64,000 nt of DNA from Vallitalea okinawensis (GTDB lineage: Bacteria; Bacillota; Clostridia; Lachnospirales; PQDH01). Position 1 is the first letter of the stretch, and each line of letters starts with the position of its first letter. Positions 9,357-17,802 of the stretch are shown here, piece after piece. Location of the stretch: contig NZ_PQDH01000006.1 of assembly GCF_002964605.1 (NCBI RefSeq), forward strand, positions 1-64,000, given 5' to 3'. The notes below the pieces were generated by a model that saw only the letters and a list, made by a program, of their open reading frames with translations, made no database searches and was not told where the DNA came from. The position numbers and the translations under genes were made by a program.

Positions 9357-10001
9357 CTATTTAATTCTTCTTATACATGTGTCTTTAACTTCATAGATTT
9401 TATCTGGATAAGTACGTACTCTTTTTTGATCATGGCTGACGATGAGAACGGTTATATCTTTTGCTATGTTTTTTAATAGAGCAAATATCTCATCTGTTGT
9501 TGAATCATCAATACTGGCTGTTGGTTCATCAAGTATCAGTAAATTTGGTTTAGTTACCAATGCTCTTCCGATCAATACTTTTTGCAACTGTCCACCTGAT
9601 AAAGTATTCAGAGTTCTTTTTCTTAGTTCATAAATATGCAAGTCTTTCATGATACCCTTACAATATTTCTTGTCTTTGTGGGTATATGTATAGAAAAGCT
9701 TTAATTCTTTCCTAAGACATCCACTTAATATGACTTGCTCAACACTAATAGGAAAGTCCTTATCAAATTTTGTTAATTGAGGTACATACCCTACATTTAA
9801 ATTGCCATTAGTGAAAACACTTCCATTAGTAGGTTTTGTTAATCCAGTAATCACCTTGATTAAAGTGGTTTTACCTGAACCATTATCCCCTGTAATAGCT
9901 ATCATTTCTTTCTCATCTATGGTTAAATCCACATTATCTAGAACACAGTTTTCACCATAAGCTACGCTTACATCATTGACTTGAAGGATCACTTCTTTCA
10001 A
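9357..10001 (-). CDS. Zinc/manganese ABC transporter ATP-binding protein
   Basis: The 214-aa ATPase has Walker A GDNGSGKTT, signature LSGGQLQKV, Walker B LLILDEP and an H-loop in IVSHD, so it should power the adjacent permease. Length and order of motifs fit ZnuC/AdcC-type subunits, although it is slightly short. It lies between the binding-protein gene (38 nt upstream) and the permease gene (35 nt downstream), which is the normal operon layout. Expression probably follows the palindrome at 11139-11153. Nothing is missing from the nucleotide-binding motifs. Confidence 0.92.
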   Translation of the reverse strand: MKEVILQVNDVSVAYGENCVLDNVDLTIDEKEMIAITGDNGSGKTTLIKVITGLTKPTNGSVFTNGNLNVGYVPQLTKFDKDFPISVEQVILSGCLRKELKLFYTYTHKDKKYCKGIMKDLHIYELRKRTLNTLSGGQLQKVLIGRALVTKPNLLILDEPTASIDDSTTDEIFALLKNIAKDITVLIVSHDQKRVRTYPDKIYEVKDTCIRRIK

Positions 10002-10039
10002 CTCCTATTTTCTTTCCTTTATTATACACCTTTTTTCTT

Positions 10040-11047
10040 TTAGTTACTATTCTTGGCTATGGTATCAGTAATATTCTTCATATTATTGATATAATCTTCT
10101 GATAGGATATCAATTTGCATGACGCTACCACCAATCTCTTTGGCAATGATTTCTGCTTGCTTACTACTAAACTCAGCCTGATAGAAAATCACTTTGATAC
10201 CTTCTTGCTTAGCATAATCAATAATAGATTCCATTTCTTTAGCCGTTGCTTCTTTTCCTGATACTTCTATTGCAGTCATATTAAGACCATAATCATCTGC
10301 AAAATACCCTAGAGAAGGATGATACATGATAAAAGAGGCTCCTGATTTTACATTATTTTGAATATACGTATCTAGCTCTTGCAATTCTTTGATGTAATTA
10401 TCTGCATTTTCCTTATAAACATCTGCACGACTTGGATCAATTTCACTTAATGAATCTGCTATGCTTTGAACCATTACTTGTACTCGTGCTGGAGATAACC
10501 AGATATGTGGATCGCTTCCTGTATGATCATGATCATTTTGGATATCTTCTCCATCAACGTGTTCATCATTGTCATCATGCTCATCTACATCATCGTTATG
10601 ATCTTCATTCTCATCATGGGTATCTAACTCTTCATCATGTTCATCATGTTCATCATGTTCATCTTCAAAATTTCTAACTGGATAAATTTCTTCTACTTCT
10701 TCAAATAAATCTACAATCTTAATATCTTTGTTAAAATCTTTTATTTTAGGTTGGATAAAAGCAACTTCTGCTGGTACTTCAATTGTATAGTAAATAGCTG
10801 CTTCACTTAAGCCCTGCATCTGTTTTGCTGTCGGCTGATAATTTGCTGGACTACTTCCAGGAGGAATCATTGTTACTACATCCACATGACCTTCTGATAT
10901 GGCTTCAACGAATGCTTTTTGTGGAGGTATGGATACTGCCACAGTCATCTGATCATTATATAGTTTTGTTTCTTGACCTTCAGTTGTACAACCTGCTAGC
11001 AAAAATATCATTATTAATAAGTTAATACTTATCTTCTTAATACGCAT
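10040..11047 (-). CDS. Zinc-binding lipoprotein of ABC transporter (ZnuA/AdcA-like)
   Basis: The 335-aa substrate-binding protein is exported and lipid-anchored (lipobox LLAGC, Cys 19). It belongs to the cluster A-I metal-binding family: SIPPQKAFVEAIS near the start, PHIWLSPARV after the loop, and a C-terminal half with IMYHPSLGYFADDYGL. Between residues about 125 and 180 sits a very acidic His-rich loop (repeated DEH and HDE units), typical for zinc rather than manganese carriers; it may act as a zinc trap or sensor. First gene of the operon; GAGGTG precedes the ATG. Confidence 0.92.
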   Translation of the reverse strand: MRIKKISINLLIMIFLLAGCTTEGQETKLYNDQMTVAVSIPPQKAFVEAISEGHVDVVTMIPPGSSPANYQPTAKQMQGLSEAAIYYTIEVPAEVAFIQPKIKDFNKDIKIVDLFEEVEEIYPVRNFEDEHDEHDEHDEELDTHDENEDHNDDVDEHDDNDEHVDGEDIQNDHDHTGSDPHIWLSPARVQVMVQSIADSLSEIDPSRADVYKENADNYIKELQELDTYIQNNVKSGASFIMYHPSLGYFADDYGLNMTAIEVSGKEATAKEMESIIDYAKQEGIKVIFYQAEFSSKQAEIIAKEIGGSVMQIDILSEDYINNMKNITDTIAKNSN

Positions 11048-11138
11048 GGTTTCACCTCATTACTTTATGAAATTATCACTTTATTACCTATTGTTACCAA
11101 AATGATAGAACATTTAATCAGTAAGTTAATATAAGTTT

Positions 11139-11153
11139 TGCAACTGAGTTGCA
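11139..11153. promoter_or_regulatory. Candidate Fur-family (Zur-type) operator
   Basis: TGCAACT-G-AGTTGCA is a perfect 7-1-7 inverted repeat. It lies 92 bp upstream of the zinc-importer operon and 160 bp upstream of the divergent Fur-family gene. The 7-1-7 geometry is that of Fur/Zur/PerR boxes. It overlaps possible -35 positions of the importer promoter, which suits metal-dependent repression. Confidence 0.65.
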
Positions 11154-11236
11154 TTTTCATGTAATATTATATCAGAATCCTACATAGAGTTCAAGCAAAA
11201 TTAGGCTGAATTAAAGGGAAATAATATAGAGGTATG

Positions 11237-11266
11237 TTGGATTTTCAGGTCATATTATGGTATAAT
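11237..11266 (+). promoter_or_regulatory. Promoter of Fur-family gene
   Basis: TTGGAT (11237-11242), an 18-bp spacer and the extended -10 TGGTATAAT (TATAAT at 11261-11266) precede the Fur-family gene by about 48 bp. Confidence 0.6.
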
Positions 11267-11313
11267 TTATATATAAATAAGTAGACAAATTTAAAATTAT
11301 ATGGAGCATGCTA

Positions 11314-11748
11314 ATGGAGTTAGAAAATATATTAAATGAAATGAACCATAAAGGATATAAAACCACTGAGAAAAGAAGAAATATTCTTCAGGTTTTAATT
11401 AATCATCAATCTAGTTTTTTAAGTGCAGATACTATTCTATGCCAAGCAAAGAAAATAAACACACATATCAATATGTCCACAGTTTATAGAAATCTTTTAT
11501 TATTGGAAGAACTCCATTTGGTTCATAAGATTTTATCTGAAGATGGTATTGCTAACTATAAATTGGTACAGGTTCATACTCACCACCATCATATCATTTG
11601 TCGGTCTTGCGGCAAGACAGATATTATTGATTATTGTCCAATAAAAGAACTCAATACCTTAGTTGAGGAGAAGCATTTTAAACTGACTGAGCACAAATTA
11701 GAACTATATGGTTATTGTGAAAATTGTATAAAGAACAAAAATAATTGA
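11314..11748 (+). CDS. Fur-family metal regulator, probably Zur
   Basis: The 144-aa protein has the Fur-family winged helix (STVYRNLLLLEELHLVHKI) and dimerisation domain with the metal site HTHHHHIICRSCG and the structural Cys4 zinc site (CRSC and CENC). The start at 11314 is preferred to the ATG at 11308 because GGAG is only 1 nt from the latter and 7 nt from the former. It is divergent from the zinc importer operon with a 7-1-7 palindrome between them, so it most likely represses that operon when zinc is plentiful. PerR or Fur identity cannot be excluded from sequence alone. Confidence 0.88.
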   Translation: MELENILNEMNHKGYKTTEKRRNILQVLINHQSSFLSADTILCQAKKINTHINMSTVYRNLLLLEELHLVHKILSEDGIANYKLVQVHTHHHHIICRSCGKTDIIDYCPIKELNTLVEEKHFKLTEHKLELYGYCENCIKNKNN

Positions 11749-11910
11749 GTAAAACACCATCCAATTAATTTCTATTTTTTACAGTTTACTTAAGATAGTG
11801 ATATTTTTTTCTTAATTTAGCCAATATACTGCATTTTATGTATTGACACTAAATCGAATTCCATATAATATTATTATAGATAAACAATTTCCGCCTTTAG
11901 GAGGGGTTTT

Positions 11911-12999
11911 ATGAATTCAGTTATTTCCTTCCCCGTTAACGCTTTGAAAGCTAATGAACATTTTTTAGCTCAAGATATTTACAACACATCTGGCGTTATG
12001 ATCGCTCGAAAAGATTCCATGATTACCAAAAAAATCATTGTGAAACTCAATTTACATAACGTTGAAACTGTAATGGTTAAAAAGTTTAGTACTTCTGATA
12101 TTCCTACAGTTGACCCAGTGGATTTTGAGATAGAATTTGATCCAAAGAACCAGTACGAAAATATTAGAGAGTTCGAAGAAAACTATAACGAAGTTGCTGA
12201 TCAAATCAAGAATAACTTCAAAGAGATTGAAGAGGGAAAAGAAATTCAACCAGGAGAAATAAAGAAAATTGGAGAAGACATCATAAATCATTTATCACAT
12301 TCATCCAATATTTTTAGTTATTTATCCTTTATGAAGTCTCAGGATTCAATTACTTTTAACCACTGTTTGAATGTAAGTATAATCAGTCAAATCTTTGGTA
12401 AGTTCTTGGATATGGACGATGAAGAGATCGAGTTACTAGCAACATGTGCACTTTTACATGATATTGGTAAGACAAAAATAGAGCCTGAACTTATCTATAA
12501 ACCAGGACCTTTATCTAATGATGAAGTCAATACGTTGCAAAATCACGTGTTACATAGTTATAAAATGATTGAGAATCATGACTTACCTCAATCTGTTAAA
12601 TTAGGTGTTTTAATGCATCATGAGCGTGTAGACGGAAGCGGTTACATTATGCATTACAAGGGAGATCAAATACATAAGTTTGCTAAGATTATATCCATCA
12701 TAGATATTTATGAAGCAATGACTCAGGAGAGACCTTATCGCAAAAAAATAGTTCCTTTAGATGCTCTTCAGTACATTAAGTCTATTTCCGTATCTAAACT
12801 TGATTATTCTTTAGCCAATAAATTTATTACCATGACAGCTAATAGTTATAAGGATACAAAAGTTAAGTTAAATACTGGTCATATCGGTGAGATTGTTTTC
12901 ATTAATCCTAAGGCTGTTAATAAGCCTCTTGTTAAGGTAGATGGAACTATCATTGATTTAACACAAGAAGTTGACGTAAAGATAACTGAAGCTTATTAA
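11911..12999 (+). CDS. HD-GYP domain protein (putative c-di-GMP phosphodiesterase)
   Basis: The 362-aa cytosolic protein has an N-terminal DUF3391-like part (residues 1-60), a charged helical linker (about 75-125) and an HD-GYP domain (about 140-315). The HD pair is H183/D184 in LLHDIGK; the later metal ligands are in HHERVDGSGY (236-245). The residue after GY is Ile, so the hallmark reads GYI instead of GYP. That proline lies in a conserved surface loop and its loss may alter partner contacts or activity. No receiver domain is present. AGGAGG precedes the ATG. It is a single gene ended by a strong terminator. Confidence 0.85.
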   Translation: MNSVISFPVNALKANEHFLAQDIYNTSGVMIARKDSMITKKIIVKLNLHNVETVMVKKFSTSDIPTVDPVDFEIEFDPKNQYENIREFEENYNEVADQIKNNFKEIEEGKEIQPGEIKKIGEDIINHLSHSSNIFSYLSFMKSQDSITFNHCLNVSIISQIFGKFLDMDDEEIELLATCALLHDIGKTKIEPELIYKPGPLSNDEVNTLQNHVLHSYKMIENHDLPQSVKLGVLMHHERVDGSGYIMHYKGDQIHKFAKIISIIDIYEAMTQERPYRKKIVPLDALQYIKSISVSKLDYSLANKFITMTANSYKDTKVKLNTGHIGEIVFINPKAVNKPLVKVDGTIIDLTQEVDVKITEAY

Positions 13000-13009
13000 A
13001 ATTAATAAT

Positions 13010-13058
13010 AAAGCATATGACAATGACCTTTTGAAGTTCATTATCATATGCTTTTTTT
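13010..13058 (+). terminator. Terminator of HD-GYP gene
   Basis: AAAGCATATGA and TCATATGCTTT form a long stem extended by AATGA/TCATT inside, followed by seven T residues. It begins 11 nt after the stop codon. Confidence 0.85.
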
Positions 13059-13170
13059 GTTGGTCATACAGCAATATTGGTTAAATAAAGAACAATTCTT
13101 GCTAAATACAAGACTTTCATGATTGTTCTATAATGAGGATATAATAGACTTTGATGAAAGGATGTTAGAC

Positions 13171-14346
13171 ATGAATTTAATGGATCTAACTAAAATTAGG
13201 AATAGAAAAACGCTACGTTCATCTTCTTACGACCAAGAGGGAAGAAACAAAGATGCTTGGGTACTTAAACCTCATGAAACTGTGGTCTTAGCTGATATAA
13301 AAGGCCCCGGAATCATCAAGCATATTTGGATGACACAAGGTCGTGATTATCGTAACTGTCTAATCAAAATTACTTGGGACAATGCTGATCATCCAAGTGT
13401 TCTCTGTCCGCTAGGTGATTTTTTTGGATTAGGACATGGTATTGTTAACTCTTATCAGTCTTTACTCTTTACTGCATCAGCCAACCCGGATTGTGAAAAT
13501 AAATTCGAAAAGGGATGTGCACTTAATTGCTATGTTCCCATGCCTTTCAAAGAACGTGCAGTTATTGAGCTCATTAACGAAAGTGATAAGAGCCATTATC
13601 AATATTTTTATATCGATTATGAAATTGTATCAGAAGAAGTAGTGAAAGATTCTGGTTATTTTCATGCAGAGTTTCGTCGTAACTGTCCATTTCCAGGATG
13701 GGGTCATGACCTATTGCTCAATTCAAAAAGTGCTAATATCCCCAATAAAGAGAGAGATGCATGGGATAACAACTATGTTATTCTTGAGACAGAGGGTAAA
13801 GGTCATTACATTGGTTGTAATATAAGTGTAACTCTTCTCAAAAGCCACTCTTGGTGGGGTGAAGGCGATGATATGATTTGGGTAGATGGATATAAATGGC
13901 CACCTGATCTGCATGGTACTGGTGCAGAAGATTATTTAAATCAGGCTTGGGGCATGCAACCAAACGCATTTATGCGTAATGGCTCTAGTATCTTTGTAGC
14001 AGATACTAAGCACTATCAAACCAGTTATGTCCATCATCTTGAAAACCCTGTTTACTTCCAAAAAGAGATCAAAGTGACCATTGAAAATGGACATGCCAAT
14101 CGTTTAGCCAATGAGATCTCAAGTGTAGCTTATTGGTACGCAGAAAAGCCTAGTAAAGCTATAGATGTACCTAATGCTAAACAAAGAGAAGCTATCCCTG
14201 AGCTTGGTGGCAGTCTTGTTATTAAGGATAGTCAAGTGTATACCCCTCATCAACTTCGTGTAACAGAAGATATGAGAAATTCATTGAAGCTATGGCCTGA
14301 AGAAATAAAAGAATATCAAAAAGGATATGAAAACAATTTATTATAA
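13171..14346 (+). CDS. GH172 (DUF2961) glycoside hydrolase
   Basis: The 391-aa protein matches the DUF2961 family, now classed as GH172, whose members act on fructofuranosides or arabinofuranosides. Visible family features are the opening RNRKTLRSSSYD, WVLKPHETVVLADIKGPG, the central PLGDFFGLGHG and the hallmark GTGAEDYLNQAWG. It has no signal peptide, so it is probably cytosolic. AAAGGA 8 nt upstream fixes the start at 13171 (MNLMDLTKIRN); in-frame codons further upstream, including a TTG at 13123, lack a ribosome site. It is not linked to the sugar transporter at 39-42 kb. Its substrate cannot be read from the sequence. Confidence 0.85.
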   Translation: MNLMDLTKIRNRKTLRSSSYDQEGRNKDAWVLKPHETVVLADIKGPGIIKHIWMTQGRDYRNCLIKITWDNADHPSVLCPLGDFFGLGHGIVNSYQSLLFTASANPDCENKFEKGCALNCYVPMPFKERAVIELINESDKSHYQYFYIDYEIVSEEVVKDSGYFHAEFRRNCPFPGWGHDLLLNSKSANIPNKERDAWDNNYVILETEGKGHYIGCNISVTLLKSHSWWGEGDDMIWVDGYKWPPDLHGTGAEDYLNQAWGMQPNAFMRNGSSIFVADTKHYQTSYVHHLENPVYFQKEIKVTIENGHANRLANEISSVAYWYAEKPSKAIDVPNAKQREAIPELGGSLVIKDSQVYTPHQLRVTEDMRNSLKLWPEEIKEYQKGYENNLL

Positions 14347-14350
14347 ACAA

Positions 14351-14395
14351 AAAGACCTAGCTTCGATTCAAAATCGAAATTAGGTCTTTATACTT
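14351..14395. terminator. Bidirectional terminator between GH172 gene and hcp
   Basis: AAAGACCTA and TAGGTCTTT bracket an inner TTCGATT/AATCGAA stem. T-runs occur on both sides, so it serves the converging GH172 and hcp genes. Confidence 0.8.
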
Positions 14396-14404
14396 TTCTT
14401 AATC

Positions 14405-16060
14405 TTAACCGATCATTTTAGCAATATCTTCATCAACACTTGTGATTCCGCCAATACCAAAGTTCTCAACTAATACGTTTGCAACGTTTGGTGATAAGAA
14501 CGCTGGTAATGTTGGTCCTAAGTGAATATTTTTAACACCTAAGTGAAGTAAAGCTAATAATACGATAACAGCTTTTTGCTCATACCAAGCAATATTATAA
14601 GCGATTGGTAAATCATTAATATCTTCTAATTCAAACACTTCTTTAAGTTTTAAGGCGATTACTGCTAATGAGTAGGAGTCGTTACATTGACCTGCATCAA
14701 GTACACGAGGAATACCTCCGATATCACCTAAATCTAATTTATTATATCTATATTTTGCACAACCAGCAGTTAATATGATTGTATCCTTTGGTAACTTATC
14801 TGCAAATTCTGCATAGTAGTCTCTTGATTTCATACGACCGTCACAACCAGCCATAACAACGAATTTTCTAACTGCACCTGTTTTAACAGCTTCAACTACT
14901 TTATCAGCTAATGCAAATACTTGTGCATGAGCAAAACCACCTACGATTTTACCTGTTTCAATTTCAGTTGGCGCTGCACATTTTTTAGCATGCTCAATGA
15001 TCGCTGAGAAGTCTTTAGTACCACCTTCAACACGATCAGCAATGTGTGTTACACCATCAAAACCAGCTTGACCAGTTGTGTACACGCGATCTTTATAAGA
15101 AGCTTTTGGTGGAACTAAGCAGTTTGTAGTAAATAATACTGGTCCGTTGAACTTCTCAAATTCTTCAGTTTGCTTCCACCACGCATTACCATAGTTACCT
15201 ACAAAATGGTCATATTTTTTGAATGCTGGATAGTAGTGAGCTGGTAACATTTCAGAATGTGTATAAACATCAACACCAGTTCCTTCTGTTTGAGCTAATA
15301 ATTCTTCAATATCTTTTAAGTCATGACCTGAAATTAAGATACCAGGTTTATCACCAACACCAATATTAACTTCTGAGATCTCTGGATTACCGTATGCTTC
15401 TGTATTAGCAGCATCTAATAATGCCATTACGTCTACACCGTATTTACCAGTTTCAAGTGTTAATGCAACTAAATCATCAGCACTTAATGTATCATCTAAT
15501 GTACCTGCTAAAGCTTTTTCCATATGCTTAAATACATCTTCATTTATTTTACCTAAGTTATATGCATGCTCAGCATAAGCTGCCATACCTTTAACACCAT
15601 AAATGATTAATTCTCTTAATGATCTTACATCTTCGTTTTCTGTAGCTAGAATGCTTACGCCAACGCTGTCAGCTTTTGCTTTAATCGCTGCATCACTTTC
15701 AGAATACCAAACTGCTGCATCTGGTAAGTTTGTAAGATCAACACCTTTTGCACTTAATGCTTCTTCAAGCTCTTTTCTAACTGCTAATGCTGTTTTAACT
15801 TTATCAATGATTTTAGCTTCATCAAAGTTGGCATTTGTAATAGTCATGAATAAACCTTCCATTACAACTTTATGGGCTTTATCTAAGTTGATTCCAGCTT
15901 CTGCACCTTTAACTGCTAATAAAGACACACCTTTTAAAGTATAGATTAATAAGTCTTGCACTCCTGCAACTTCTGGAGTCTTACCACATACACCTTTGAT
16001 TGTACACCCAGTACCTTTTGCAGCCTCTTGACATTGAAAACAAAACATGTTATTTGACAT
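14405..16060 (-). CDS. hcp: Hybrid cluster protein (hydroxylamine/NO reductase)
   Basis: The 551-aa protein is a class I/III Hcp, which holds a 4Fe-4S cluster and a 4Fe-2S-2O hybrid cluster and reduces NO or hydroxylamine. The N-terminal cluster motif is [19 protein letters not shown]. Hybrid-cluster regions are recognisable in [32 protein letters not shown] and GQCNDSYS. The start at 16060 ([10 protein letters not shown]) is chosen because AGGAG lies 8-9 nt upstream; the open frame runs on to 16141 without a good site. The promoter carries a GTAAC-N4-GTTAC palindrome at -41.5, suggesting control by a Crp/Fnr-type nitrosative-stress activator. No hcr partner is adjacent. Confidence 0.95.
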   Translation of the reverse strand: MSNNMFCFQCQEAAKGTGCTIKGVCGKTPEVAGVQDLLIYTLKGVSLLAVKGAEAGINLDKAHKVVMEGLFMTITNANFDEAKIIDKVKTALAVRKELEEALSAKGVDLTNLPDAAVWYSESDAAIKAKADSVGVSILATENEDVRSLRELIIYGVKGMAAYAEHAYNLGKINEDVFKHMEKALAGTLDDTLSADDLVALTLETGKYGVDVMALLDAANTEAYGNPEISEVNIGVGDKPGILISGHDLKDIEELLAQTEGTGVDVYTHSEMLPAHYYPAFKKYDHFVGNYGNAWWKQTEEFEKFNGPVLFTTNCLVPPKASYKDRVYTTGQAGFDGVTHIADRVEGGTKDFSAIIEHAKKCAAPTEIETGKIVGGFAHAQVFALADKVVEAVKTGAVRKFVVMAGCDGRMKSRDYYAEFADKLPKDTIILTAGCAKYRYNKLDLGDIGGIPRVLDAGQCNDSYSLAVIALKLKEVFELEDINDLPIAYNIAWYEQKAVIVLLALLHLGVKNIHLGPTLPAFLSPNVANVLVENFGIGGITSVDEDIAKMIG

Positions 16061-16238
16061 ATGATCTCTCCTCTCGCTCTCTGGCGCTACCTGCTTATTT
16101 CTTTTTAGATAGTTTTGAATAAATGACTTAACCTTTTTCATATCACACTCAGCCTCTACTTTGTTGTCATATTTATTAGAGCTATCTGCTCTTAATATTT
16201 ATTTTCTTTCTTACTTGTTTCCCTTGATTACATATATA

Positions 16239-16283
16239 ATTGTATAGTATTTAACAAAAAAAATCCGTAACCTAGGTTACGGA
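16239..16283 (-). promoter_or_regulatory. hcp promoter with Crp/Fnr-type (HcpR-like) site
   Basis: A perfect 20-bp palindrome (16264-16283) with core GTAAC-CTAG-GTTAC (16267-16280) lies upstream of the -10 TACAAT (16244-16239). With a start at about 16232 the palindrome centre is at -41.5, the standard class II Crp/Fnr activator position. No good -35 is present, as expected for an activated promoter. The motif resembles sites attributed to HcpR in Clostridia (from memory). Confidence 0.75.
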
Positions 16284-16320
16284 ATGAGAAATAATGATTA
16301 TTTGTATACTTCAAAAAAAA

Positions 16321-16339
16321 CCGTAACCTAAGGTTACGG
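16321..16339. promoter_or_regulatory. Second HcpR-like palindrome, 5-nt spacer
   Basis: CCGTAACC-TAA-GGTTACGG repeats the site at 16265-16282 but has one extra base in the spacer (GTAAC-N5-GTTAC). Its centre is 56.5 bp further upstream, near -98 of hcp. It may be a weaker upstream site or a decayed copy. Confidence 0.5.
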
Positions 16340-16361
16340 AATAATAAAATATATCTATATG

Positions 16362-16416
16362 AAAAAACCCTATCTCAGCGGTTTAAGGGGTACATTGGGA
16401 TTTTAACTGAGATAGG
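16362..16416 (-). terminator. Terminator between zinc-ribbon gene and hcp
   Basis: CCTATCTCAG (16369-16378) and CTGAGATAGG (16407-16416) form a perfect 10-bp stem followed on the minus strand by six T residues. It separates the small upstream gene from the hcp promoter. Confidence 0.8.
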
Positions 16417-16425
16417 ATCTTTTTC

Positions 16426-16668
16426 TTAATAGTCTTTTCCGGCCGCCATTACATTGTCTGGGTCAAATGCGTGGCAAGGTGTTACACCATATACCATATC
16501 ACATTTTGGGCATTTCCCTTCGAACTTTTCCATTTCAAAGTCATCACCACAATCAACACAAGTAATATTAAGTGGTACTGGCATGTACTGTGCTGAAAAG
16601 CCCATCATTCTAATCTTATCTACAACTTGTTTACCATTATCAAATGATCCTGAACATCCTTCATGCAT
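16426..16668 (-). CDS. Small zinc-ribbon/rubredoxin-like protein next to hcp
   Basis: This 80-aa protein has two Cys pairs 15 residues apart (CVDCGD and CPKCDM) that would form a zinc ribbon or rubredoxin-like knuckle. There are further single Cys residues in HEGCSG and TPCHAF. An unusually good ribosome site (GGAGG, 8 nt spacing) fixes the start at 16668 (MHEGCSG); the frame is open back to 16710 but that ATG has no site. It lies between the ABC-ATPase operon and hcp, all on the minus strand. I do not recognise the family. Context suggests an electron-transfer or metal-binding helper for Hcp, which is only an inference. Confidence 0.75.
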   Translation of the reverse strand: MHEGCSGSFDNGKQVVDKIRMMGFSAQYMPVPLNITCVDCGDDFEMEKFEGKCPKCDMVYGVTPCHAFDPDNVMAAGKDY

Positions 16669-16794
16669 CTTAAATTCCTCCAGATAATTTATTTTGTTAC
16701 TGTTACTCATATACTTTATTAATTTTAAAATTACTATTGCTTATATAATCACTGATATATGTTATAAGGTTAATAACATCAAGCGAGTTTTAAT

Positions 16795-17802
16795 TTAAAT
16801 CAATGAATTACCATATCGTAAATCTTGTCTCAACCCACTGATATAACGATCCATCTCATCAAGCTTCGTTAAAATTTGCTTCTCTTCGTCTGTTGTCTCA
16901 ATAACTTTATAAATACCACCATTCTGAATAACAATTCGTCGATCCCCCATTAAAGCCAGGGATGGATCATGTGTTGCCATAATAACAATCTTTTCTTCTC
17001 CAACTAACAATTCAAGTGCTTTTTTACGATCAATCCCTGCATTTTCAATCTCATCAATAAGAACGATTGGTGATGAACTTAAGATAGCTGTATCAGCAAT
17101 CATAAGAGCACGTGATTGACCACCACTTAAACGGGTGATTGGTGTCTCTAAGTCAAACTTTTCCCCTGCAAGGTTATTAGCAGCTTCAATGATTTTCTGA
17201 ATAATACTTTCTTTATTTTCAACCAAGCGGCTGTCTGCATGTAACTCTAGAAACTCACCAACACTTAAATCCATAACGAAATTCATGTTTTGTGATAGTT
17301 GGGCAACTAACTTATTACTTGAAGAAAAACGCCATTTCATATCAGGTTTCTCTCCATTGATAAAGATCTTTCTACTAGTAGGCGTATCACCTTGTGCTGT
17401 CCATTCGATATCCGCTAAGAGGCGACTCTTACCAGAACCTGTTGGTCCTACAATAGATATAATCTCACTTTTACGGATAGTTAATTCATCAAATCCTTCT
17501 GCATTCCCAGATTTATCTGTTCCTGCTATGATGGTTAAAGAATCTACGATGTCTTCTTCTTCAATTCCTAGCATATCAATCATCTGGTTAATATATGCAA
17601 TAAGATCCTTCTCTAGTTTACTTGTATCAATTGCCCATTCCTCAATATCTTCTTCAGTAAAATGATTAAGATAATCTATAAATGTCTGATTTTTAAAGGT
17701 ATCAATATCAAGTTTATTATCTTCAAAATAAATCTCCACGAATGGATAGTTATCAATTAATTCTTGAATGGTTAATTGCTTTAACTTATTTGTTGTTATC
17801 AT
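16795..17802 (-). CDS. Soluble ABC ATPase with DUF1858-like N-terminus
   Basis: The 335-aa protein has a helical N-terminal part (about 1-80; TIQELIDNYPFVEIYFEDNKLDI resembles DUF1858) and a full ABC domain: Walker A GPTGSGKSRLL, signature LSGGQSRALMIAD, Walker B IVLIDEIENAG and H-loop MATHDPS. No permease gene is present, so it is more like SufC- or AtwA-type soluble ATPases than an importer subunit. Its start (17802, AGGTGA just upstream) lies inside the end of the GTPase gene, so translation is coupled. Third gene of the operon behind the GTAAC-N4-GTTAC promoter. Actual function is unknown. Confidence 0.8.
   Translation of the reverse strand: MITTNKLKQLTIQELIDNYPFVEIYFEDNKLDIDTFKNQTFIDYLNHFTEEDIEEWAIDTSKLEKDLIAYINQMIDMLGIEEEDIVDSLTIIAGTDKSGNAEGFDELTIRKSEIISIVGPTGSGKSRLLADIEWTAQGDTPTSRKIFINGEKPDMKWRFSSSNKLVAQLSQNMNFVMDLSVGEFLELHADSRLVENKESIIQKIIEAANNLAGEKFDLETPITRLSGGQSRALMIADTAILSSSPIVLIDEIENAGIDRKKALELLVGEEKIVIMATHDPSLALMGDRRIVIQNGGIYKVIETTDEEKQILTKLDEMDRYISGLRQDLRYGNSLI

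Noticed and set aside
10432-10677. A His-rich plus-strand frame
   Set aside because: It is the complement of the His/Asp/Glu-rich loop of the zinc-binding lipoprotein.
16759-16779. ATGTTAT-N7-ATAACAT before the zinc-ribbon gene considered as a third HcpR site
   Set aside because: Arms and spacer differ from GTAAC-N4-GTTAC and no -10 lies at the matching distance; more likely a weak terminator of the ATPase operon.
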